Positions 52,125 through 61,470 of a DNA stretch of 64,000 nt are shown here, piece by piece (position 1 is the first letter of the stretch; every line of letters begins with the position of its first letter). The stretch is from JBDSSS01 sp963764195 (GTDB lineage Bacteria > Actinomycetota > Actinomycetes > Actinomycetales > Dermatophilaceae): NCBI GenBank assembly GCA_963764195.1, contig CAVXRG010000008.1, forward strand, positions 186,001 to 250,000, written 5' to 3'. Below the pieces are notes generated by a model. That model had not been told where the DNA came from. It saw nothing but the letters and a program-made list of their open reading frames with translations, and searched no databases. The translations under genes and the position numbers were made by a program.

Positions 52125-52874
52125 TCACTTCTGGCTGAGCTCGGGCTTGTCCCAGCCGCGCTGTGGTGCCCGGTTGCCCGAGCCCCGGCCCGGGCGCTCG
52201 TCCTTGGACCGGTACACGAGGTAGGGCCGGGTGAGGTACCCGATGGGCGCCGAGAACACGTGCACCAGGCGGGTGAACGGCCACATCGCGAAGAGGAGCA
52301 GCGCCAGCAGGGCGTGCACCTGGAAGCCGAGGGGTGCAGCAGCCATCAGCTCGGGGTCGGGCTGGAGCAGGAAGATGCTGCGGAACCAGACGCTGACGCC
52401 CTCGCGGTAGTTGTACTCGCCGCCGAACTGAAGCAGGCTCCCCGCGACGGTGTTCCACATGCCGAGCGCGATGACGCTACCGAGCACGGCATACATGACC
52501 TTGTCGTTGACCGTGGTCGCGTGGAAGACCGGGCCCGTGGTGCGGCGCCGGTAGACCAGGATGGCGAGCCCGGCCAACGCGGCGATGCCGGCCGGGATGC
52601 CGCCGGCCAGCGCGATGACGTGGTACGCGTGGGGGCTCAGGCCCAGGGCGTTGGTCCACACCTGCGGGATGACCAGACCGATGATGTGCCCGGCGATGAC
52701 GCCGAGCATCCCGAAGTGGAACAGTGGGCTCCCGATGCGCAGCAGCCGGTCCTCGTAGAGCTGGCTGGAGCGGGTGGTCCAGCCGAACTTGTCATAGCGG
52801 TAGCGCCAGACGTGCCCCACGACGAAGACGGCGAGGCAGACGTAGGGCACGATCACCCAGAGGAACACGGTCAT
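52125..52874 (-). CDS. narI: Respiratory nitrate reductase gamma subunit
   Basis: 249 aa cytochrome b membrane anchor of the NarGHI complex. Five hydrophobic segments hold the haem-b His ligands, e.g. in LFHFGMLGVIAGHIIGL and FQVHALLALLLFAMWPFTRLVHVFSAP. It takes electrons from menaquinol and passes them to NarH. ATG 52874 overlaps the narJ stop by 4 nt. The C-terminal ~40 residues are hydrophilic. Confidence 0.95.
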   Translation of the reverse strand: MTVFLWVIVPYVCLAVFVVGHVWRYRYDKFGWTTRSSQLYEDRLLRIGSPLFHFGMLGVIAGHIIGLVIPQVWTNALGLSPHAYHVIALAGGIPAGIAALAGLAILVYRRRTTGPVFHATTVNDKVMYAVLGSVIALGMWNTVAGSLLQFGGEYNYREGVSVWFRSIFLLQPDPELMAAAPLGFQVHALLALLLFAMWPFTRLVHVFSAPIGYLTRPYLVYRSKDERPGRGSGNRAPQRGWDKPELSQK

Positions 52875-53590
52875 CGGGGGGCTCCTACGGGGATTGTCGT
52901 GCCGAGCATCGCGGTGGTGTCGACGGGGTCGGGGCGTGGGTTGAGGCGCGGGTCGATGGCGTACGGCTCCAGGCCGACCGTCTCCTGGGGCGGGCCCTCG
53001 GCGACGAGCCGCATCAGTGACGTCTGGTCGTCGCCGTCGAGCTCGGGCAGCGTCGACCGCAGCGCCTGCAGCGCCGGCAGCCACGGTGAGCTGCGCTGCG
53101 CGAGGCCGGCGTTGAGCACCTCGACACCCACCCGGTGCCTGGTCAGCAGGTGCCAGGCCGTGGCCCAGTCCTGCACCGCACCGAACTCGAGAACGACGCA
53201 GAGGTGGTCGGGCAGCTCGGCGTCGGAGTCGAACTCCACGCCGGCCTTGCGGTAGGCCTGCTTGAACTCCACCAGGGCAACCCCGCGCCGGCGGGTGTCA
53301 CCTTCGGTGAAGTAGGTCAGATGCAGAGAGCACTTGCGGGTGACGTCGAAGGTGTCGACGTAGTCGGCCTGCAGCGCAGCGAGGTCGCCGTGCTCGAGGG
53401 TGTCGAGCAGCTCGCCCAGTGGCTCCCGCTGGGCATCGGGCAGCTCCGCGACCACGCGCCGCAGCATCGGCACCCGCGACACGAGCAGCTCGTCGGGGTA
53501 GTCGAGCAGGAGCGAGACGACCTGCCAGGTGTCGGCGAGGGCCTGCTCGCTGAGCCCGGGCTGCGCGCCGCGCTGCCGGCGCCACCTCAT
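52871..53590 (-). CDS. narJ: Nitrate reductase molybdenum cofactor assembly chaperone
   Basis: 239 aa TorD/NarJ-family chaperone that inserts molybdenum cofactor into NarG. Recognisable stretches: VVSLLLDYPDELLVSRVPMLR, DYVDTFDVTRKCSLHLTYFTEGDTRRRG and LPDHLCVVLEFGAV. The C-terminal ~50 residues are variable, as usual. It is coupled by ATGA overlaps both upstream (narH) and downstream (narI). Confidence 0.93.
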   Translation of the reverse strand: MRWRRQRGAQPGLSEQALADTWQVVSLLLDYPDELLVSRVPMLRRVVAELPDAQREPLGELLDTLEHGDLAALQADYVDTFDVTRKCSLHLTYFTEGDTRRRGVALVEFKQAYRKAGVEFDSDAELPDHLCVVLEFGAVQDWATAWHLLTRHRVGVEVLNAGLAQRSSPWLPALQALRSTLPELDGDDQTSLMRLVAEGPPQETVGLEPYAIDPRLNPRPDPVDTTAMLGTTIPVGAPR

Positions 53591-55260
53591 CGCTCGCCCC
53601 CGACGTTGGACCCGGCAGCATCGGTCGGGAAGATGCCCTCCGGCATCCCGCGGCCGTCCCAGTTGAGCAGGTTGACCCGTCCGCGCATCGGGTTGTCCGG
53701 GGGGAGCGCCTCCATCGAGTCGGCCGACTGGCTCTGCTGCAGCACCCGGAAGTTCTCGACCGCCACCGGCGTCGGGGCGGCCCCCGAGCCCTCGCCGAAG
53801 ATCTCCTGGCCGCCGCCGTACTCGGACACGGAGCACTCGGTGGCCAGCTCCTCGAGCGCGTGCGCCTGCTCGGCGTGCGCGGTGGGGATGACGTAGCGAT
53901 CGGAGTACTTGGCGAGGGCGAGGAGACGGAACATGTCGTACATCGCCTCCCCCTCCATCCCGACCGCGGCGGGGATCTCGTCGCGAGGGTCACGGCCGAG
54001 GTTGATGTCGCGCATGTAGGACCGCATCGCGGCGAGCTTCTTGAGCACCCTGTTCACCGGAGCCACGTCGCCCGCCGTGAACAGGTTCGCGAGGTACTCC
54101 ACCGGGATGCGCAGGGTGTCGATCGCCCCGAAGAGGTTGTCGACGTCCTCGGCGTCGTGACCGGTGTCCTTGATGACGTCGACGACCGGAGACAGCGGCG
54201 GGATGTACCAGACCATCGGCATGGTGCGGTACTCCGGGTGCAGCGGGAGCGCCACCTTGTAGTCCATGATCAGCTTCTTGACGGGGCTGCGACGGGCGGC
54301 CTCGACCCAGTCGCCGGGGATGCCGGCGGCCTCCGCCTCGCGACGGACCTCGGGGTCCTCGGGGTCGAGGAACACCCCGAGCTGTGACTCGTAGAGGTCC
54401 GTGTCGTCCGGTGCGGTCGCTGCCTCGAGCACCTTGTCGGCGTCGTAGAGCACCAAGCCGATGTAGCGCAACCGGCCCACACACGTCTCCGAGCACACCG
54501 TCGGGATGCCGACCTCGATGCGCGGGTAGCAGAACGTGCACTTCTCGGCCTTGCCGGTCTTGTGGTTGAAGTAGACCTTCTTGTAGGGGCAACCGGTGAT
54601 GCACATCCGCCAACCCCGGCAGCGGTCCTGGTCGACCAGGACGATGCCGTCCTCCTCGCGCTTGTAGATCGCACCGCTCGGGCACGACGCCGCGCACGAC
54701 GGGTTGAGGCAGTGCTCGCAGATCCGCGGCAGGTAGAACATGAAGGTCTGCTCGAACTCGAACGTCACCTTGTCCTCGATGCCGCGCAGCATGACGTCCT
54801 TGGCGGCATGCTCGCGCGAGCCCCCGAGGTCGTCGTCCCAGTTGGCGCTCCACGACACGTTCATCGGCTTGCCGGAGATCAGCGAGTGCGGCCGCGCCAC
54901 GGGGAAGTTCTGCTGCGCCGGGGCGTTGAGCAGCGTCTCGTAGTCGTAGGTCCACGGCTCGTAGTAGTCGTTGATCGAGGGCATCTTCGGGTTGCTGAAG
55001 ATCGTGACCAGCTTCTTGAACCGGCCACCGGCCCGCAGCTTCAGCCGGCCGTTGTTCATCACCCAGCCGCCCTGCCACTCGTCCTGGTCCTCGTACCCGC
55101 GGGGGTAGCCGAGGCCGGGCCGGGTCTCGACGTTGTTGAACCAGACGTACTCGGTGCCGGCCCGGTTGGTCCACGCCTGCTTGCAGGTGACCGAACAGGT
55201 GTGGCAGCCGATGCACTTGTCGAGGTTCATGACCATCGCCATCTGGGCCATGACGCGCAT
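53587..55260 (-). CDS. narH: Respiratory nitrate reductase beta subunit
   Basis: 557 aa iron-sulfur subunit with four clusters. Cys motifs: CIGCHTCSVTCK (residues ~16-27), CEHCLNPSCAASCP, CRGWRMCITGCPYKK (Trp in place of one Cys, the normal 3Fe-4S site of NarH) and CTFCYPRIEVGIPTVCSETC. It wires electrons from NarI haems to the NarG molybdenum site on the cytoplasmic face. ATG 55260 overlaps the narG TGA by one base. Confidence 0.97.
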   Translation of the reverse strand: MRVMAQMAMVMNLDKCIGCHTCSVTCKQAWTNRAGTEYVWFNNVETRPGLGYPRGYEDQDEWQGGWVMNNGRLKLRAGGRFKKLVTIFSNPKMPSINDYYEPWTYDYETLLNAPAQQNFPVARPHSLISGKPMNVSWSANWDDDLGGSREHAAKDVMLRGIEDKVTFEFEQTFMFYLPRICEHCLNPSCAASCPSGAIYKREEDGIVLVDQDRCRGWRMCITGCPYKKVYFNHKTGKAEKCTFCYPRIEVGIPTVCSETCVGRLRYIGLVLYDADKVLEAATAPDDTDLYESQLGVFLDPEDPEVRREAEAAGIPGDWVEAARRSPVKKLIMDYKVALPLHPEYRTMPMVWYIPPLSPVVDVIKDTGHDAEDVDNLFGAIDTLRIPVEYLANLFTAGDVAPVNRVLKKLAAMRSYMRDINLGRDPRDEIPAAVGMEGEAMYDMFRLLALAKYSDRYVIPTAHAEQAHALEELATECSVSEYGGGQEIFGEGSGAAPTPVAVENFRVLQQSQSADSMEALPPDNPMRGRVNLLNWDGRGMPEGIFPTDAAGSNVGGER

Positions 55261-58200
55261 CAGTAGACCACCTTCGCAGTGCGCTTGCGGATCATCGTGA
55301 CCTCGTCGCGGTTGTTGCCGGTCGGTCCGATGTAGTTGAAGAAGTAGGCCAGCTGCGCGTACCCACCGATCAGGTGGCTGGGTTTCATCATGATCCGGGT
55401 GAGCGAGTTGTGGATACCGCCTCGCCTGCCGTTGGTCTCGGTCAGGGGGACGTCGATCAGCCGGTCCTGGGCGTGGTGCATGTAGACCGTGCCTTCCGGC
55501 ATCCGGTGCGAGACGATCGCGCGGGCGGCGACGACACCGTTGCGGTTGACCGCCTCGACCCAGTCGTTGTCGCTCACGCCGATCTTCTCGGCGTCGAGGT
55601 CGGACATCCAGATCGTCTGCCCGCCCCGGGAGAGGCTGAGCATGAACAGGTTGTCCTGGTACTCGCTGTGGATCGACCACTTGTTGTGCGGGGTGAGGTA
55701 GCGCACCGAGACGCCGAGGGCGTTCTGCTCTCCGAGCGCCGTCTCGCCGAAGAGCTCGGTCATGTTCAACGGCGGACGGTAGACCGGCAGCGCCTCCCCC
55801 ATGCCGAGGATCCAGTCGTGGTCGAGGTAGAACTGCTGGCGACCCGTGAGCGTGTGGAACGGTTTGAGCCGTTCGATGTTGATCGTGAACGGCGCGTAGC
55901 GTCGCCCGCCGGACTCCGAGCCGGACCACTCCGGGGAGGTGATGACGGGAACGGGCGCGGCCTGGGTGTCGGCGAAGGTGACCTGCTTGCCCTCGTGCTC
56001 GGCCGAGAGGTCGGCCAGCCTGGTGCCGGTGCGCTTCTCGAGGTTGCGGAAGCCGTGGGTGGAGAGGTGGCCGTTGGTCGTGCCGGACAGGTGCAGGATC
56101 GCGTCGGCCACATGGATGTCGGTCTCGAGCAGCGGCTGACCGGCGCCGGCCCCGAGCCGCGCGACGCCGTTCTGGTGGCGGAGGATGTCGACCTCACGGT
56201 TCACGGCATACGGCACGCCCTTGGTGGTCATGCCCACCGACTCCAGCAGCGGTCCGATCGACGTCATCTTGTCGTAGACGGCGGCGAAGTCGCGCTCGAC
56301 GACGGCGAGCACGGGCATGGTCTTGCCCGGCAGCGGCTCGCACTCGCCCTTGCGCCAGTCCTTGACGACGCCGTGCACGGTCGCCATGGCCTCCGGGGTG
56401 TCGTGCCACAGGGGTTTGGCGACGACGTCGCGGCGGGTACCGAGGTGGTCGACCGCGAGCTCGGAGAACTTCTTCGCGATCGCCTTCCAGGCCTCCCAGT
56501 CGGTCTTGGACTGCCACGGTGGCGAGATCGCCGGGCTGAACGAGTTCACGAACGGGTGCATGTCGGTGGTGTTGATGTCGTGCTTCTCGTACCAGGTGGC
56601 CGCTGGCAGCACCACGTCGGAGAAGAGCGTCGAGCTGGTCATCCGGAAGTCGATCGTCATGAGCAGGTCGAGCTTGCCCTCGGGCACGTGCTCGGGCCAG
56701 GCGATGCCCTCCGGGCGCTGGCCCGGTGGGGCCTGCTCCGCCGTGACGGCGTTGTCGGTGCCGAGCAGGTGCTTGAGGAAGTACTCGTTGCCCTTGGCGC
56801 TCGACCCGAGCAGGTTGGCCCGCCACAGGCTGAGGATGCGCGGGTGGTTCTCCTCGGCCTCGGGGTCCTCGACGGCGAAGCTCAGCGCACCTTCCTTGAG
56901 CTGGTCGACGACGTAGTCGGCTGGTGTCTGGCCGGCCGCCTCGGCGTCGTCGGCAAGGTCGAGGCTGCTGCGGTTGAAGGTGGGGTAGCTCGGGGTCCAG
57001 CCCAGGCGCACCGACTGGGCGAGCAGGTCCATGACGCCCTTGCCGGCGAAGACCCCGGTGCCGGCGTCCACGTCGTCGGCGGTGAACGTGTCGTACCGGT
57101 ACTGGCTGGTGTTGACGTACCAGTACGCGGTCTGGTTCATGTGCCGAGGCGGTCGCTGCCAGTCCAGGGCGAAGGCCAGGTGCTGGAAGCCCGTGAGCGG
57201 GCGTACCTTCTCCTGGCCCACGTAGTGGGCCCAACCACCACCGTTGCGCCCCTGGCAGCCGGTGATCGTGGTGAGCACCAGCATCGCCCGGTAGATCTGG
57301 TCGGAGTGGAACCAGTGGTTGGTGCCGGCCCCCATCAGGATCATTCCGCGACCGGTGGTGTCGATCGCGTTCTGCGCCCACTCGCGGGCGAGGCGCACGA
57401 CCTGCTCGGCCGGCACGGAGGTGATCTCCTCCTGCCAGGCCGGCGTGGCCGGCGTGGACGGGTCGTCGTAGTCGGCCGGCCAGGTGCCCGGCATCCCCGG
57501 CCGGTTCACGCCGTACTGCGCGAGCATCAGGTCCAGCACCGTCGTGACGAGGCGGCCACCGATGCGGCGCACGGGGACGCCCCGCGTGACGTGGGCGACC
57601 TTGCCGTCGTAGGAGTCGAAGCGCGGCAACGTGATCGGCACCGTCTCGGTCGCCGTGTCGAGCATCGTCAGCACCGGGTCGATGTCGCCGAGGTCGAGGT
57701 TCCACTGGCCCAGACCCTCGTCGCCGTAGCGGTAGCCCAGCGACCCACGGGGGATCGCCACCTCGCCGGTGCGCGCGTCGAGCACGGCCGGCTTCCACAT
57801 GGCGTTCTCGGAGGAGGCCTCGGGGACGTCCAGGTCGCCGGCCACGAGGTACTTGCCGGGACGGAAGACCGGGTCGGCTCCCGCTGCAGCGGTTTCCGTG
57901 ACCTCGGGCTCGAGGGCGACGAGGAACGGCAGGTCGGTGTACTTCTGGTTGTAGTCGGTGAAGAAGTCGACCTGCTGGTCAACGAAGAACTCCTTGAGGA
58001 TGACGTGGCCCATGGCCATCGCGAGGGCGCCGTCGGTGCCCGGTGCGGCGGCGACCCACTCGTCGGCGAACTTGACGTTCTCGGCGTAGTCCGGAGAGAC
58101 CGCGACGACCTTCTGGCCGCGGTAGCGTGCCTCGGTCATCCAGTGCGCATCGGGGGTGCGCGTCATCGGCACGTTCGAGCCCCACATGATGAGGTAGCCG

Positions 58201-58967
58201 GCATCCCACCAGTCGCCCGACTCGGGCACGTCGGTCTGGTCGCCGAACATCTGTGGGGAGGCGTTGGGCAGGTCGGCGTACCAGTCATAGAAGGAGAGCA
58301 TCGGGGCGCCGATGAGCTCGAGGAAGCGAGAGCCCGAGGCGTACGAGACCGGGGACATCGCCGGGATCGGCGAGAAGCCGGCGATCCGGTCGGGGCCCCA
58401 GCGCTTGATGGTGTAGACGTGGGCCGCCGCGATGATCTCGACGACCTCCTCCCAGGAGGAGCGGACCAGGCCCCCCTTGCCGCGGGCCGACCTGTACCGG
58501 TTGGCCTTCTCGGGGTCCTGCACCACCGAGGCCCAGGCGACGACCGGGTCACCGCCGACGGCGCGCTTCGCCTCGCGGTACATCTCGAGCAGGACGCCAC
58601 GCACGTAGGGGTAGCGAACCCGCGTCGGCGAGTAGGTGTACCAGCTGAAGGCCGCGCCGCGCGGGCAGCCGCGGGGCTCGTACTCGGGGCGGTCGGCCCC
58701 GGTGGAGGGGTAGTCGGTCTGTTGCGCCTCCCAGGTGATGATGCCGTCCTTGACGTACACCTTCCACGAGCACGACCCGGTGCAGTTGACCCCGTGCGTG
58801 CTGCGCACGACCTTGTCGTGCGACCACCGGTCCCGGTAGAACGCGTCGCCCGAGCGGCCACCGGTCGCGTGGATCGAGCGCTGGTCGGGTGAGACCTCCG
58901 AGCGGGTGAAGAAGCGGCGGGTGCCCACGAGGGTCTGGGTCAGCGGTCCGTCGAGGCCGGCAGTCAT
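55260..58967 (-). CDS. narG: Respiratory nitrate reductase alpha subunit
   Basis: 1235 aa molybdopterin (bis-MGD) catalytic subunit reducing nitrate to nitrite. The N-terminal FS0 cluster motif HGVNCTGSCSWKVYVKDG (His plus three Cys) is present, then EPRGCPRGAAFSWYTYSPTRVRYPYVRG and SFYDWYADLPNASPQMFGDQTD near the molybdenum. Length and order match Nar-type enzymes; no Tat signal is seen, as expected for a cytoplasmic enzyme. ATG 58967 has AAGGAGT upstream and overlaps the regulator stop (ATGA). A 1172-codon antisense open frame is a GC artefact. Confidence 0.98.
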   Translation of the reverse strand: MTAGLDGPLTQTLVGTRRFFTRSEVSPDQRSIHATGGRSGDAFYRDRWSHDKVVRSTHGVNCTGSCSWKVYVKDGIITWEAQQTDYPSTGADRPEYEPRGCPRGAAFSWYTYSPTRVRYPYVRGVLLEMYREAKRAVGGDPVVAWASVVQDPEKANRYRSARGKGGLVRSSWEEVVEIIAAAHVYTIKRWGPDRIAGFSPIPAMSPVSYASGSRFLELIGAPMLSFYDWYADLPNASPQMFGDQTDVPESGDWWDAGYLIMWGSNVPMTRTPDAHWMTEARYRGQKVVAVSPDYAENVKFADEWVAAAPGTDGALAMAMGHVILKEFFVDQQVDFFTDYNQKYTDLPFLVALEPEVTETAAAGADPVFRPGKYLVAGDLDVPEASSENAMWKPAVLDARTGEVAIPRGSLGYRYGDEGLGQWNLDLGDIDPVLTMLDTATETVPITLPRFDSYDGKVAHVTRGVPVRRIGGRLVTTVLDLMLAQYGVNRPGMPGTWPADYDDPSTPATPAWQEEITSVPAEQVVRLAREWAQNAIDTTGRGMILMGAGTNHWFHSDQIYRAMLVLTTITGCQGRNGGGWAHYVGQEKVRPLTGFQHLAFALDWQRPPRHMNQTAYWYVNTSQYRYDTFTADDVDAGTGVFAGKGVMDLLAQSVRLGWTPSYPTFNRSSLDLADDAEAAGQTPADYVVDQLKEGALSFAVEDPEAEENHPRILSLWRANLLGSSAKGNEYFLKHLLGTDNAVTAEQAPPGQRPEGIAWPEHVPEGKLDLLMTIDFRMTSSTLFSDVVLPAATWYEKHDINTTDMHPFVNSFSPAISPPWQSKTDWEAWKAIAKKFSELAVDHLGTRRDVVAKPLWHDTPEAMATVHGVVKDWRKGECEPLPGKTMPVLAVVERDFAAVYDKMTSIGPLLESVGMTTKGVPYAVNREVDILRHQNGVARLGAGAGQPLLETDIHVADAILHLSGTTNGHLSTHGFRNLEKRTGTRLADLSAEHEGKQVTFADTQAAPVPVITSPEWSGSESGGRRYAPFTINIERLKPFHTLTGRQQFYLDHDWILGMGEALPVYRPPLNMTELFGETALGEQNALGVSVRYLTPHNKWSIHSEYQDNLFMLSLSRGGQTIWMSDLDAEKIGVSDNDWVEAVNRNGVVAARAIVSHRMPEGTVYMHHAQDRLIDVPLTETNGRRGGIHNSLTRIMMKPSHLIGGYAQLAYFFNYIGPTGNNRDEVTMIRKRTAKVVY

Positions 58968-59752
58968 GGGGACTCCTTTGGTGCAGCGGTGTGGAAGGGC
59001 GTCGTCGTACTGATGTGCGCGACGCAGGTGGTGTCGTCGACGAAGGGTTCGAGGCTGACCCGCGTGGCCGGCTCCCCGAGCTGGGCCAACGATCCCGCGA
59101 TCAGCCCGCGATGGATGGCGCAGACCACCGTGGGGTGCGCCCGGGCCAGGTCGCGGAAGGGGCAGTGCGCCAGGGTGATCTCAGCCACCCGCCCCCCGTC
59201 GGACGTCCTCAGCTCGGGGGTGTACCCCCATTCCTGGAGCACATCGATCATCTGGGCCAGCTTGCCGAGCCACCGGCCGGGGGTGTCAGCGGGCGGGGAG
59301 CTCTCGCGGCCGGAGACGTGCTCCACGGCCCAGCGATGACCGGCCTCCGTCGGGGTCATCGCGCCCCCCGATACGCCCTCGGTCGAGGTCGACGGCAAGG
59401 TCGACGTCAAGGTCGATGTCAAGGTCGACGCGAGCAAGCCGCTGAGCAGCCTCAGGTGGTCGACCTCCGCGCGGGCGTCGACGTCGTCCAGCGAGCCGGG
59501 GGCCACCGTGTAGACCTTGCGCGGTCGCCCCGCCCCGCCCTCGCGCCGCACGGCGGACTCCACGAGGCCCGCTGCGACGAGCTGGTCGAGATGGAAGCGC
59601 ACCGTCGTGACGTGCAGGTCCACCGTGCCGGCCAGCTCAGCGGCCGTGCGTCCGGGGCGACCGTCGCCACCGGTGTGCGCCAGGGCGTCGACCAGCCGGC
59701 GCCGCACCGGTGACGCGAGCAGCACCGCGGCCTGAAGCGTATCGCCGGCCAT
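58964..59752 (-). CDS. HTH regulator with Cys/His cluster motif, first gene of the nar operon
   Basis: 262 aa. Winged helix-turn-helix in residues ~5-80 (ASPVRRRLVDALAH, AAELAGTVDLHVTTVRFHLDQLVAAGLVES, GRPRKVYTV). The C-terminal domain has HCPFRDLARAHPTVVCAIHRGLIAG (C-x13-C-x2-H) and a later Cys in DDTTCVAHIS, resembling the Fe-S-binding tail of SufR-like regulators. Oxygen, redox or nitric oxide sensing is thus plausible. A 12-bp tandem repeat encodes STLTSTLTSTLPST in the linker. ATG 59752 has GGGAGG upstream and is preferred to 59917. ATGA overlap with narG means it is cotranslated with the reductase. Confidence 0.8.
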   Translation of the reverse strand: MAGDTLQAAVLLASPVRRRLVDALAHTGGDGRPGRTAAELAGTVDLHVTTVRFHLDQLVAAGLVESAVRREGGAGRPRKVYTVAPGSLDDVDARAEVDHLRLLSGLLASTLTSTLTSTLPSTSTEGVSGGAMTPTEAGHRWAVEHVSGRESSPPADTPGRWLGKLAQMIDVLQEWGYTPELRTSDGGRVAEITLAHCPFRDLARAHPTVVCAIHRGLIAGSLAQLGEPATRVSLEPFVDDTTCVAHISTTTPFHTAAPKESP

Positions 59753-59777
59753 GGCTCCCTCCCCGTCGAGAAATACC

Positions 59778-60056
59778 GGAATCGGTTCCTCTGCATCGAA
59801 GCACACCGCACTGGTGGTCGCCACCCCTGGGAGAGTGTCGTTTTCAGGTTGACGCAGAGCCGAATCGAGAGTACTACTGGCCGTCGTAGACGGTGCGTCT
59901 CGCCTGTTGGATTTCACGGGCGGTGGGTTTTTTCGTGCCGATCTCGCAGATAGAAATGATTGATCTCAGTAAATTAGCCACACGAGACGACCCAGCTGCG
60001 GGCTGAGCCGGTGGCACCACGGGCGGCTCGGCCACCGGGACGAAGGAGAGACCGCA
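59778..60056. promoter_or_regulatory. Divergent control region between the nar regulator and narK
   Basis: No gene is supported here. Seen elements: palindrome GGAATCGGTTCC (59778-59789) just upstream of the regulator gene; an AT-rich segment with TTGATCTCAGTAAA (59960-59973), a weak match to an FNR/Crp half-site pair, overlapping a TAAATT -10-like box (59970); a leader stem CCGGTGGC/GCCACCGG (60008-60015, 60031-60038); and the ribosome-binding site GAAGGAG before narK. Anaerobic or nitrate control is expected but not proven by these motifs. Confidence 0.4.
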
Positions 60057-61454
60057 ATGAGCACATCTCACGCACCGGCCCGAACGGGGGAGTGGCTGAA
60101 GTCCTGGGACCCCGAGAACGAGGAGACCTGGGACCAGTCCCTGGCCTGGCGCACGTTGTGGATCACGACGTTCTGCCTGACCCTCGCGTTCGTCGCGTGG
60201 TTCCTCCCGAGCGCGATCATCCCCAAGCTCAACGCCCTCGGCTACGACTTCACCAAGAACCAGCTCTACTGGATGGCCGCCATGCCGGGCTTGGCCGCCG
60301 GGCTCTTCCGCCTCGGGTGGATGACCCTGCCGCCGATCATGGGTACCCGCAAGATGGTCTCGCTGACCTCGCTCCTGCTCATCGCCTCGACCCTGGGCTG
60401 GGGCGTGCGGGTGCAGTCACCGACCGCCTCGTACTGGGAGCTCATGGTGCTGGCCTTCCTCGCCGGGATCGGCGGTGGGGCCTTTTCCGGGTTCATGCCG
60501 AGCACCTCGTACTTCTTCCCCAGGCGCAAGCAGGGCACGGCCCTGGGTCTGCAGGCCGGGCTCGGCAACTTCGGCGTCTCCTTCGTCCAGCTGCTCACGC
60601 CCTACCTCATCGCCGTCTCCGCCCTCGCGGTCTTCGGCGGCAGCCAGCAGATGACCGTGTCGGGCAAACCGCCCGTCGCCGTCTGGTACCAGAACGCCGC
60701 GTTCGTCTGGATCCCGCTCATGGTGGTCGGTGCGGTCCTCGCCTGGACGATGCTGAAGTCGGTGCCGGTCAAGGCGAACATCCGCCAGCAGTTCGACATC
60801 TTCAGCAACCAGGACACCTGGTGGATGACGATCCTCTACATCATGACCTTCGGCACCTTCTCCGGCCTTGCGGCGCAGTTCGGCCTGCTCATGGCCAACC
60901 TCTACGGCAGTGGCAACGGTGACATCGTCCAGGGGTCCGGTGCCACCGCCACGGTCCTCGTCGCCGGCTACGCCGTTCCGGACGTCGTGAAGTACGTGTT
61001 TCTCGGCCCGCTCATCGGGGCCGCTGCGCGGGTCGTGTTCGCCCCTCTCACCGACCGCACCGGCGGTGCCGTCTGGACCCTGGTCTCCGGCATCGGCGTC
61101 GTTGCCTCGATCGCCTACACGCTTCCCGCGCTCACCCCGGACACCGGTTCGGCGGCCGCGCTCGACGCCGGCTTCCGCCAGTTCCTCTACGGGATGCTCG
61201 CGATCTTCCTCTTCTCCGGCATCGGCAACGCCTCGACCTTCAAGCAGATGCCGATGATCTTCGAGCGCCGCCAGGCCGGAGGCGTCATCGGGTGGACCGC
61301 AGCCATCGCGGCCTTCGGGCCGTTCTTCTTCGGCGTGGGAGTGACGACCCTGGGCCCGGTGGCCTTCTACTCGATCGGCATCGCCTGGGCGGTCATGTGC
61401 GTCGGGATCACCTGGTGGCGCTACGCGAGGCCGGGTGCTCCCAAGCCCGGCTGA
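60057..61454 (+). CDS. narK: Nitrate/nitrite transporter, MFS NarK family
   Basis: 465 aa with about 12 transmembrane helices. The nitrate-signature regions are visible: GGGAFSGFMPSTSYFFPRRK and GTALGLQAGLGNFGVSFVQLL in the first half, and SGIGNASTFKQMPMIFERRQAGGVIGWTAAIAAFGPFFFG in the second. It imports nitrate, or exchanges nitrate for nitrite, to serve cytoplasmic NarG. ATG 60057 has GAAGGAG 9 nt upstream. It is divergent from the regulator-narGHJI operon. Confidence 0.95.
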   Translation: MSTSHAPARTGEWLKSWDPENEETWDQSLAWRTLWITTFCLTLAFVAWFLPSAIIPKLNALGYDFTKNQLYWMAAMPGLAAGLFRLGWMTLPPIMGTRKMVSLTSLLLIASTLGWGVRVQSPTASYWELMVLAFLAGIGGGAFSGFMPSTSYFFPRRKQGTALGLQAGLGNFGVSFVQLLTPYLIAVSALAVFGGSQQMTVSGKPPVAVWYQNAAFVWIPLMVVGAVLAWTMLKSVPVKANIRQQFDIFSNQDTWWMTILYIMTFGTFSGLAAQFGLLMANLYGSGNGDIVQGSGATATVLVAGYAVPDVVKYVFLGPLIGAAARVVFAPLTDRTGGAVWTLVSGIGVVASIAYTLPALTPDTGSAAALDAGFRQFLYGMLAIFLFSGIGNASTFKQMPMIFERRQAGGVIGWTAAIAAFGPFFFGVGVTTLGPVAFYSIGIAWAVMCVGITWWRYARPGAPKPG

Positions 61455-61470
61455 CCGTCGGCCGCGCGCA

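Noticed and set aside
55374..58892. 1172-codon open reading frame on the plus strand
   Set aside because: It is exactly antisense to narG, has a composition of Arg/Gly/Asp/Val typical of GC-rich shadow frames and no recognisable domain.
59874..60071. 65-codon minus-strand frame starting MRCAHCGLSF inside narK
   Set aside because: It begins antisense within the narK start, has no ribosome-binding site and covers the divergent promoter region; the CxxC is coincidental.
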